Shown here: positions 1 to 14,312 of the stretch, piece after piece
How the letters are laid out: each line of letters starts with the position of its first letter
Numbering within the stretch: the first letter of the stretch is position 1
Source: G963704535 sp963704535
GTDB taxonomy: Bacteria; Chloroflexota; Chloroflexia; Chloroflexales; Roseiflexaceae
Assembly (NCBI GenBank): GCA_963704535.1
Contig: OY969916.1
Span: 5,766,001-5,830,000, forward strand
Reading direction: 5' to 3'
DNA: 64,000 nt
Made by a program: the position numbers and the translations under genes
Notes under the pieces: model-generated
The model's database searches: none
What the model was told of the DNA's origin: nothing
What the model saw: only the letters and a program-made list of their open reading frames with translations

Positions 1-144
1 TAGCCTGAGCCGTCGCCCAACCCGAGCGACCACACTCGCCGCTGCTGCGGTGAAAGGTGATATCCTTCGATGGTGCTCACGTCTGCTCCTCTCAGAGGCT
101 GTCTGAAAAGGTTGATTTGTCCCTCGTAGGCCGTGGTGGGAAGC

Positions 145-249
145 GATTCTTGAGGGGGCTGCCCCTCAAACTCCCCTTTTCAATCAGCCATTCATGGCAA
201 GGGATTCTTGAGGGGCTGCCCCCTCAAACTCCCCTTTTCAATCAGCCAT

Positions 250-258
<9 letters not shown>
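145..258 (-). repeat. Two tandem copies (58-bp period) of the intergenic palindromic element
   Basis: Copies at 145-202 and 203-258 share the near-palindrome TGAGGGGCTGCCCCCTCA and a conserved end (CAGCCATTCATGGCAA). The last bases overlap the stop of the upstream NRPS. The rest of 1-249 holds no supported gene. Confidence 0.85.
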
Positions 259-5298
<5,040 letters not shown>

Positions 5299-5384
5299 GG
5301 ATAGCCCCTTTGGCTAAGACAAGGTTTCGGAAGGCGCCATTCCACTTTACAATGTGGGTGGGGGAGACTGAGGGGGCTGCCCCC
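5299..5384 (-). repeat. Intergenic gap with a palindromic element
   Basis: Contains TGAGGGGGCTGCCCCCTCA at about 5369-5387, the same element as at 53.9-54.2 kb. The stop of the oxygenase gene lies within this element, so its C-terminus is partly repeat-derived. The ribosome-binding site of the next gene (AAAGGGG) is at about 5304-5310. Confidence 0.8.
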
Positions 5385-6461
5385 TCAAACCCCCTTTTTT
5401 CCCAGAACTGTAAAGCACCAAAGAACCTTGTCTAGAGGAGGATTTCGCGACATGCTCGTGGCGCGAAAATCGCGTGACTTGCGCAGGTCGCGGGTGATAT
5501 TGATGCGCTTGAGCCAGCGGTCATTGCCGTCATAGCGCGCCTTAAACGGCTTCCGCCCGTGAACCGCCCGGTAGTTATCGATAAACAGGCACTCGCCAGG
5601 CTGTAGAACGATATCCGACAGGTTGGCGTCGATCGACTGGCTGAACGCCTCCAACGCAGACTTTGCCTCCTCGTCGTCCTGATCGATCTCCATAAAATAG
5701 GGGTCGAGGCGCATATAGGGCGCTCGCGGGTCGCCAAACAGCACCGGCACCTTCGGAGGGGCCTCGTTCATCTGGTTGATCCGGGCATAGGCATCTTCGA
5801 GCAACTCCTTCGGGGCGCCTTGCAGGTTCAGGCCCCCGCGGTTCTTTTCCAGGTGCGATTCATCGGGCCGGATGACAAAGCGCGGCTCGAACAACACTTT
5901 GCGGTGTTGCTGATCCAACGGTATGGCGTCGATCGAGGCGAACGTGGTGGCGACGTGGTCGGGGTTGCGTAGGCACATCAGGCCCAGGTAATCGCCCCGG
6001 CAGGGATGGAACGCATCCTCGGTATGCCACCACAGCAACTGCTCGCTGCCGCTGCCGAGCTGTTCCTGCTCGTGGCCGCGGATCGGGAGCACATCGTGAA
6101 TGATGTAGCCGTCTTGCTGCGTCGACCAGCCGAAGATGTCGCCCAGCAGCGATCCGCACAACATAAACACGATCTCCTCTCGCAGCGCCGGCGAGACCCC
6201 TTCGCGCTGCCGCCAGTGGACCGGCGTGGTTCCGAGCCGCGCGTCCTCGAGCGGATACCCGGCGACGATGCAGGCGCCCGCTGGCTCGTACAGCTTGAAG
6301 TCGTTGAGAAACGCGCGCAGCCCGCGCGGCAGCTCGTGGGCATAGATGGGCGCGCTCCGCTGGAACTCGATCTCCTCTACCGAGCTATGCTGCGAGGTGA
6401 TCTCGTCCAGGAGCGCCTGGATTGCCGGAATCTCCCCACCTGACAATTCGTACCGTTGCAT
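5385..6461 (-). CDS. Clavaminate-synthase-like Fe(II)/2-oxoglutarate oxygenase (VioC/AsnO type)
   Basis: I place the start at 6461 (MQRYELSG), which has AAAGGGG seven bases upstream. The frame is open to 6575, but the extra N-terminus is unlike the family and derives partly from an intergenic repeat. From 6461 the protein is about 358 residues. It shows WHTEDAFHP (iron ligands H-x-E near residue 145) and VHGRKPF with ARYDGNDRW (distal His and the 2-oxoglutarate Arg near 300-310). This pattern belongs to AsnO, VioC and related amino-acid beta-hydroxylases, which usually act on free Asn, Arg or similar residues. The Asn/Asp-like module at 20482-25377 and the Orn-like module are candidate users of the product. 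The final residues (LGKKGV) come from readthrough into a palindromic repeat, so the original stop may have been lost. Confidence 0.9.
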   Translation of the reverse strand: MQRYELSGGEIPAIQALLDEITSQHSSVEEIEFQRSAPIYAHELPRGLRAFLNDFKLYEPAGACIVAGYPLEDARLGTTPVHWRQREGVSPALREEIVFMLCGSLLGDIFGWSTQQDGYIIHDVLPIRGHEQEQLGSGSEQLLWWHTEDAFHPCRGDYLGLMCLRNPDHVATTFASIDAIPLDQQHRKVLFEPRFVIRPDESHLEKNRGGLNLQGAPKELLEDAYARINQMNEAPPKVPVLFGDPRAPYMRLDPYFMEIDQDDEEAKSALEAFSQSIDANLSDIVLQPGECLFIDNYRAVHGRKPFKARYDGNDRWLKRINITRDLRKSRDFRATSMSRNPPLDKVLWCFTVLGKKGV

Positions 6462-6599
6462 GAATGTGCCCCTTTCTGTTCGCATATGAGATCCGATTGA
6501 TGGACAGACGTCGTCCATAGGCTTGCTTTCATCTCCACGGTGTGAGTGCGAAAGACTGAGGGGGCTGCTCCTCAAACCCCCTTTTCCAGAATCGGCATT
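6462..6599 (-). repeat. Intergenic gap with a degenerate palindromic element
   Basis: A shortened copy of the element (GACTGAGGGGGCTGCTCCTCA) lies at about 6555-6575, between the four-module NRPS and the oxygenase. AAAGGGG just before 6461 supports the chosen oxygenase start. Confidence 0.78.
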
Positions 6600-9326
<2,727 letters not shown>

Positions 9327-9383
9327 CAGCCCAGCATGCAGCTCCGGCCGCAGCCGTAAGCCCTGCGCCGCCCCACGGTAGCG

Positions 9384-9386
9384 CTA
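9384..9386 (-). other. In-frame amber codon in the fourth C domain
   Basis: TAG replaces GAG. The near-identical duplicate has GAG at 16232-16234 in the context PRPPHERYRG. The frame continues unchanged beyond the stop. Confidence 0.93.
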
Positions 9387-12300
9387 ATGCGTTGGCCGTG
9401 GGTGGTCGGTGGGCAGATCCAGCATCGGCGCGTCGGCCAGGTGGTTGCGCCAGTAGGCGCGCTGCTGCTCCAGCACTGCTCCCGTCAGCCACTGCCGCTG
9501 CCAGATCGCGTAGTCGGCGTATTGCACCGGCAGCTCGGGCAGCGCAATCGGCAGACCGGCGAGGGTGGCGGCGTAGTGGGCGGTCAGCTCGCGCACGAAC
9601 ACCTCGGCCGACCAGGCGTCCGAGATGCTGTGGTGCATCGTCAGCAGCGCCAGGTGCTCGTCGTGGGCCAGCCGCAGCAGGGTGGCGCGCAGCAGCGGCC
9701 CGCGCGCCAGGTCGAACGGCCGCGCCAGCTCCTGTGCCACCAACTGCTGCGCCGCCGCCGCGCGCTCGGCCTCTGGCAGCGCCCGCAAATCAACCAGCGG
9801 TAGGGGCGATTCGCGAAGCGCCCCTACGGGTGCGATCACCTGCACGGGCTGGGCGTCGTGCAGGGCGAAAGTGGTACGCAAGACCGCGTGACGGGCGACC
9901 AGGCGCTGGAGGCTCTGGCGCAGGGCCGGCACGTGCAGGGCGCCACGTAGACGGACGGCGCTGGGCACATTGTAGGCCGAGCTGCCGGGCTGGAGCTGGT
10001 CCAGGAACCACAGCCGCTGCTGCGCGAACGACAGTGGGATCGGGCCATCGCCCGCCACCGCCCGCAGCGGCGGCAAGCGCACGCCCTGGGCCGCGCGGCT
10101 CGTGGTGTCAATCCAGGCAGCCAGGTCGGCCAAGGTGGGGGTCTCGAAGACCTGACGCAGCGGCAGATCCACGCCGCAGCTCGCCCGCACCCGCGCCACC
10201 AACTGCGTCGCCAGCAGCGAGTGCCCGCCCAGCCCGAAGAACTCCGCCTCTCGCCCGACTTGGGCCAGGCCCAGCACCACCGCAAAGCTCTCCGCCAGCA
10301 GCGCTTCGGTCGGCGTACGCGGCGACGCCAGGCCGGCTTGCACGAGATCGGCACCGACCGGCGCGGGGAGGGCGCGGCGGTCGAGCTTGCCATTGGGCGT
10401 CAGCGGCAGCGCGTCCAGCAGCACGAACACCGACGGCACCATGTACTCCGGCAGCCGCTGCTTGAGCAAGGCCCGTAGCTCGCCTGAGAATTGAGAATTG
10501 AGAATTGAGAATTGAGAATCAAACTCCTCGCCCCTTTGTTCTTTATTCTTTGTTCTTTGTTCTTGGGAGGAGACGACGTAGGCCACCAGCCGCGCGTCAC
10601 CCTCCACATCCTCACGCACCAGCGCCACCGCCGCCTGCACCTGCGGGTGCGCCATCAGCGCCGCCTCGACCTCGCCCAGCTCGATCCGGTAGCCGCGCAG
10701 CTTCACCTGCGTGTCCACCCGCCCCCTGAACTCCAAACGCCCGTCAGAGCGCCAGCGCACCAGGTCCCCGCTCCGGTACAGCCGGGTGGAGATTGGAGAT
10801 TGGGCGGTCTCCCCCTCTGCCCCTCTCCCCGTCAGCTCTTTGTTCTTTGTTCTTTGTTCTTTGTTCTCGGTGAAGGGATTGGGTACAAAGCGCTCTGCGG
10901 TGAGGTCGGGGCGCTGGTGGTAGGCGCGCGCCAGGCCCTGCCCGCCGATGTACAACTCGCCCACCGCTCCCCAAGGCAGCAACTCCATTTGAGCATCCAG
11001 CACATACACGTCGCTGTTGCCGATCACGCGCCCCAGCGGCAGCGCTTGCGCCAGCGTCCCGGCTTCCACCAGCTCCACCGTGGTCGTCACCGCCGTCTCG
11101 GTCAGCCCGTAGACGTGCAGCAGCGGGCAGCCCAGGCTGCTCCAGCGCGCCAGCTCCAGCGCCCCGACCCGCTCCCCGCCCATCAGCACCAGCCGCAGCG
11201 CTGCTGGCGCCGGCTGCCCCGTCCCCGCCAGCTCGGCCACCCAGGCCCGCCAGTAGGCGGTCGGCAGCTCCACCACCGTGATGCCCTGCCCCGCCAGCAG
11301 CGCGCTCAACGCCGGCCCCGGCGCCGGCACTTCCTCCGGTCGCAGCACCACCGCCGCCCCCGCCGCCCAGGCCGGGAACAGCTCCTCCACCAGCACGTCG
11401 AAGCTGATCGGCGCGAACTGGAGCACCCGGTCCTCCGCTCCCAGCGCCAGGTGCGGCGCCATCGCCAGTGTGTAGCTGACCAGCGCCTGGTGCGGCAGCG
11501 CGGCACCCTTGGGCACGCCGGTCGAGCCACTCGTGTAGCACAGCGTCGCCAGGTGCGTCGGCCCGACCAGGCTGGGCGGCGGCGTGCTGGGCTGCCTGGC
11601 GATCGTCTCCCACTCGGCATCGAGAGCGACCACTGTCGGTTGTCCATCGTCCGCTGGGGGCGTATGCGTCGGAGGCGTAGTGCCGTGGGCGCTTCCGTCG
11701 TCCGCTGGGGGCGTATGCAATACGCCCTTACGTTCGGTGGTTCTCGCCTGATCCTGGGGGTGCCCGTTCTGATCTTTTTGTTCTTTGTTCTTTGTTCTTT
11801 GTTCTTGGGTGGTCAGCAGCACGGCGGCGCGTGAGTTGGCCAGCATAAACTGGAGCCGCTCTTTGGGGTAGTTGGGGTCGAGCGGGAGGTAGGCGCCGCC
11901 GGCCTTGAGCACCGCAAGCAGCGCCAGGCAGAAGTCGGGCGAACGAGGTAGCAGCAGCGCCACCACGACATCCGGCCCGACGCCGAGGGATTGCAAGTGG
12001 TGGGCCAGTTGGTTGGCGCGCGCGTCGAGGGCGGCGTAGGTGAGCGAGTGGTCGCCGGCGCGCAAGGCCAGGGCGTCGGGCGTGCGGGTGGCCTGCGCCT
12101 CGACGAGCTGGTGCAGGCAGGCGCTGCTGGGCGCCAGCGGCGCGGCGGGCCTACCGGCGGCCAGCAGCGCCTGCCGCTCGGCCTCGGTCAGGATCGAGAG
12201 CGCGGAGACGGGCAGGGCATGCTCCACGGCGATTGCCCCCAGCAGCGTCTCAAAATGACCCGCCATCCGCCCGATCGTCGCGGCCTCGAACAGATCGGTG

Positions 12301-12455
12301 CTGTACTCCAGCGAAGCCTCAAACCCCGCCTTGCTCTCGGCCATGGTCAGGCTCAGGTCAAAGTGCGTGATGCCCTGCTCCACCTCCAGCGGGCGCATCA
12401 ACAGACCGGGCAGCTCCACACCCGCCGCCGGCGCGTAGTCCAGCAGGAACATCAC
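9384..12455 (-). CDS. NRPS four-module gene, fragment 3: C(end)-A-PCP-C(N-terminal part)
   Basis: Continues the interrupted NRPS from the frameshift near 12488. It contains the end of C3, A3, PCP3 (LGGHSLL near 10215) and the first half of C4 with HHSISDA near 9640. A3 has the same pocket as A1 of this gene, D-V-E-E-L-G-V-V-T, and the whole stretch is a near-copy of 15.5-19.2 kb. The frame ends at an amber codon (9384-9386) in the middle of C4, after TDHPRPTH. The duplicate copy has GAG (Glu) at the same place (16232-16234). The reading frame after the stop is unchanged, so a single base substitution truncates the protein. Heptanucleotide arrays occupy the A-domain loops at 10485-10565, 10837-10868 and 11774-11808. 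Confidence 0.88.
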   Translation of the reverse strand: MMFLLDYAPAAGVELPGLLMRPLEVEQGITHFDLSLTMAESKAGFEASLEYSTDLFEAATIGRMAGHFETLLGAIAVEHALPVSALSILTEAERQALLAAGRPAAPLAPSSACLHQLVEAQATRTPDALALRAGDHSLTYAALDARANQLAHHLQSLGVGPDVVVALLLPRSPDFCLALLAVLKAGGAYLPLDPNYPKERLQFMLANSRAAVLLTTQEQRTKNKEQKDQNGHPQDQARTTERKGVLHTPPADDGSAHGTTPPTHTPPADDGQPTVVALDAEWETIARQPSTPPPSLVGPTHLATLCYTSGSTGVPKGAALPHQALVSYTLAMAPHLALGAEDRVLQFAPISFDVLVEELFPAWAAGAAVVLRPEEVPAPGPALSALLAGQGITVVELPTAYWRAWVAELAGTGQPAPAALRLVLMGGERVGALELARWSSLGCPLLHVYGLTETAVTTTVELVEAGTLAQALPLGRVIGNSDVYVLDAQMELLPWGAVGELYIGGQGLARAYHQRPDLTAERFVPNPFTENKEQRTKNKELTGRGAEGETAQSPISTRLYRSGDLVRWRSDGRLEFRGRVDTQVKLRGYRIELGEVEAALMAHPQVQAAVALVREDVEGDARLVAYVVSSQEQRTKNKEQRGEEFDSQFSILNSQFSGELRALLKQRLPEYMVPSVFVLLDALPLTPNGKLDRRALPAPVGADLVQAGLASPRTPTEALLAESFAVVLGLAQVGREAEFFGLGGHSLLATQLVARVRASCGVDLPLRQVFETPTLADLAAWIDTTSRAAQGVRLPPLRAVAGDGPIPLSFAQQRLWFLDQLQPGSSAYNVPSAVRLRGALHVPALRQSLQRLVARHAVLRTTFALHDAQPVQVIAPVGALRESPLPLVDLRALPEAERAAAAQQLVAQELARPFDLARGPLLRATLLRLAHDEHLALLTMHHSISDAWSAEVFVRELTAHYAATLAGLPIALPELPVQYADYAIWQRQWLTGAVLEQQRAYWRNHLADAPMLDLPTDHPRPTH
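9798..9830 (-). repeat. Palindromic insert in a C domain
   Basis: GTAGGGGCGATTCGCGAAGC with a matching arm. Encodes GALRESPLPLVDL-type sequence after VIAPV. Confidence 0.88.
10485..10565 (-). repeat. 7-bp repeat arrays (A8-A10 loop)
   Basis: TTCTCAA then CAAAGAA units; encodes SSQEQRTKNKEQR and SQFSILNSQFS. Confidence 0.94.
10837..10868 (-). repeat. CAAAGAA array after the RFVPNPF motif
   Basis: Encodes ENKEQRTKNKEL in the loop before RLYRSGDL, where the duplicate copy at 17752-17822 has a different 7-bp family. Confidence 0.92.
11650..11808 (-). repeat. Palindrome family plus CAAAGAA array (A2-A3 loop)
   Basis: Encodes QEQRTKNKEQK and RKGVLHTPPADDGSAH repeats; near-identical to 18605-18765. 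Confidence 0.92.
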
Positions 12456-14293
12456 CTGGAACAGCGGGTGGCGGCTGAGATCGCGGCCGGCTGAAGGTCC
12501 TCGACCACCTGTTCAAAGGGCAGATCCTGGTGGGCGTAGGCCCCCAGGCAGACCTCGCGCACACGGCCAAGCAGCGCCTGGAAGGTCGGGCTGCCGGATA
12601 GATCGGTGCGCAGCGCCAGTGTGTTGATGAAGCAGCCGATCAGCGGCTCGGTCTCGGCGCGGGTGCGGCCAGCGATCGGCGTGCCGACGACGATATCCTG
12701 CTGCCGGGTGTAGCAGGCCAGCAGCGCCTGGAACGCCGCCAGCAGCGTCATAAACAGGGTGACGCCTTCACGCCGGCTCAACGCGACCAGCTCGTCCCGC
12801 AGCGCGGGCGGCAACACAAAGGCATGGTTCGCGCCGCGCGAGGTCGCGACCGGCGGCCGCGCGAGGTCGGTGGGCAGGTCCAGAATGGGCGGGTCGGCCA
12901 GGTGGGTGCGCCAGTAGGCGCGCTGCTGCTCCAGCACCGCCCCGCTCAACCACTGCCGCTGCCACACCACGTAGTCGGCGTACTGAACATTCAGCGGGGC
13001 AAGCGGCGACGGCTGCCCCTGCGCGAAGGCGGCATAGAGCGCCGCGACCTCACCGATCAGCACGCCGGTAGACCAGGCATCCGAGACGATATGATGCATG
13101 GTCAGCAGCACAAGATGGTCTTGCGGGCCAAGCCGCAGCAGGGTCGCGCGCACCAGCGGGCCACGGGCCAGGTCAAACGGGCGCCGCGACTCGGCCTGCG
13201 CCATCCGGCGCGCTGTGGCCTCGCGCTCGTCCTCCAGCAGCCCTCGCAGGTCGATCAACGGTAGGGGCGTTTCGTGAAACGCCCTCCCGTCGCCACCACC
13301 TGCCCCGACCGGCCCGATCACCTGGACCGGCTGCGTATCCACCACGGCGAAGGTCGTTCGCAGGATCTCATGGCGGGTCACGATCTCGCCCAGGCTGCGG
13401 CGGAGCGACACGAGGTCGAGTTGCCCGGTCAGGCGCACGGCGGCGGGGATGTTATAGGCCGGGCTCTGCGGCTCAAGCTGGTCGATGAACCACAGCCGCT
13501 GCTGGGCGAACGAGAGCGGCGGCGGCGACGTGCGCGCAGCGGGCAGCAGCGGCGCCTGCTGCTGCTCCTGGCCCTGGCGAGCGGCCTCGATATACTCGGC
13601 CAGGCCGCTCACTGTCGGCGTCTCAAACATGCGGCGCAGCGGCAGCTCGACCTGGAGCGTGTCACGGACGCGGGTGATCACCTGGGTCGCCAGCAGCGAG
13701 TGCCCGCCCAGAGTGAAGAAGTTGTCCCCGATGCCGACCCGCTCCAGCCGCAGCACCTCGGCCATGATGCCGGCCAGCAGTTCCTCGATCGGGGTGCGCG
13801 GCGCGGCGAAGGTCGCCTCGATCTCGGGCCGCGCCTGGCCGGGTGCCGGCAGCGCCCGCCGGTCGAGCTTGCCATTGGCGGTCAGCGGCAGTGCGTCCAG
13901 AGTCACGAAGGCAGCCGGAATCATGTAGTCGGGCAGCCGAGTTCTTGAGGTAGTCCCGCAGCTCTGAGAATTGAGAATTGGACTCATCACTCCTTTGTTC
14001 TTTATTCTTTGTTCTTTGTTCTTGGTCGGAGACGATGTAGGCGACCAGCCGCTTCTCGCCCGGCGCATCCTCGCGCGCCACCACCACGCCGTCTCGTACG
14101 GCCGGGTGCCCGCGCAACGCCGCCTCGACCTCGCCAAGCTCGATCCGGTAGCCGCGAATCTTGACTTGGTGATCGGCGCGGCCCAGGAACTCCAGGTTGC
14201 CGTCGGGGCGGTAGCGGGCCAGGTCGCCAGTGCGATAGAGTCTGTTGTCCGTTGTCCGTTGTCCGTTGTCCGTTGCAACTGACAACTGACCAC
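12452..14293 (-). CDS. NRPS four-module gene, fragment 2: A(end)-PCP-C (frameshifted)
   Basis: This holds the end of A2, PCP2 (FFTLGGHSLL, serine near 13700) and C3 (HHIVSDA near 13095) of the interrupted NRPS. True NRPS sequence in this frame begins only at about 13942 (TRLPDYMIPAAF). The 400 bases before it, up to 14342, encode the A-domain segment from DLTAERFVP to ELRDYLK in a different frame. A single inserted base near 13942 brings the sequence back into this frame. The frame is lost again near 12488, where one base is missing after EDLQP, so the last residues are foreign. The fragment has no ribosome-binding site of its own and would not be made separately. It is best read as part of one gene damaged, or mis-assembled, at three single-base positions. 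Confidence 0.82.
   Translation of the reverse strand: MVSCQLQRTTDNGQRTTDSIALATWPATAPTATWSSWAAPITKSRFAATGSSLARSRRRCAGTRPYETAWWWRARMRRARSGWSPTSSPTKNKEQRIKNKGVMSPILNSQSCGTTSRTRLPDYMIPAAFVTLDALPLTANGKLDRRALPAPGQARPEIEATFAAPRTPIEELLAGIMAEVLRLERVGIGDNFFTLGGHSLLATQVITRVRDTLQVELPLRRMFETPTVSGLAEYIEAARQGQEQQQAPLLPAARTSPPPLSFAQQRLWFIDQLEPQSPAYNIPAAVRLTGQLDLVSLRRSLGEIVTRHEILRTTFAVVDTQPVQVIGPVGAGGGDGRAFHETPLPLIDLRGLLEDEREATARRMAQAESRRPFDLARGPLVRATLLRLGPQDHLVLLTMHHIVSDAWSTGVLIGEVAALYAAFAQGQPSPLAPLNVQYADYVVWQRQWLSGAVLEQQRAYWRTHLADPPILDLPTDLARPPVATSRGANHAFVLPPALRDELVALSRREGVTLFMTLLAAFQALLACYTRQQDIVVGTPIAGRTRAETEPLIGCFINTLALRTDLSGSPTFQALLGRVREVCLGAYAHQDLPFEQVVEDLQPAAISAATRCSR
12485..12492 (-). other. Frameshift: one base missing in the third C domain
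   Basis: After EDLQP the coding strand reads GCCGCGATCTCAGC, where paralogues give a residue plus RDLSRHPLFQVMF. One base is missing in a G/C run, and the correct sequence resumes in the frame of 9384-12455. Confidence 0.86.
13259..13292 (-). repeat. Palindromic insert in a C domain (GGGCGTTTC/GAAACGCCC)
   Basis: Perfect nine-base arms around GT; encodes GRAFHETPLPLIDL after the VIGP motif. Confidence 0.9.
13940..13945 (-). other. Frameshift: one extra base in the A domain before A10
   Basis: The coding strand reads CTC AAG A ACT CGG. Dropping one A gives ELRDYLKTRLPDYMIP, the invariant end-of-A-domain sequence of this locus. It reverses the frame change at 14341 about 400 bases later. Confidence 0.85.
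13965..14025 (-). repeat. 7-bp repeat arrays (short TTCTCAA, then CAAAGAA)
   Basis: In the A8-A10 loop of the Tyr-like A domain, between two of the frameshifts. Confidence 0.9.
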
Positions 14294-14312
14294 TGACTAC
14301 TGACCACGGACT
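14243..14312 (-). repeat. 7-bp repeat hairpin (GGACAAC/AGTTGTC)
   Basis: Arms of opposite orientation meet at GTTGCAAC; placed after ERFVPSP. The flanking frameshift is about 30 bases away. Confidence 0.92.

Noticed and set aside
5365..5412. Rho-independent terminator
   Set aside because: The stem is strong, but on the coding strand no run of U follows it; the A/T run lies on the wrong side. It is also present between co-oriented, apparently co-transcribed genes.
6462..6575. Longer N-terminus for the VioC/AsnO-like oxygenase
   Set aside because: The extra residues do not resemble the family, partly derive from a repeat, and a good ribosome-binding site supports the start at 6461.
9327..9383. 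Separate gene starting at 9326
   Set aside because: The frame is continuous with the upstream C domain except for one TAG, and no ribosome-binding site or natural domain border is present.
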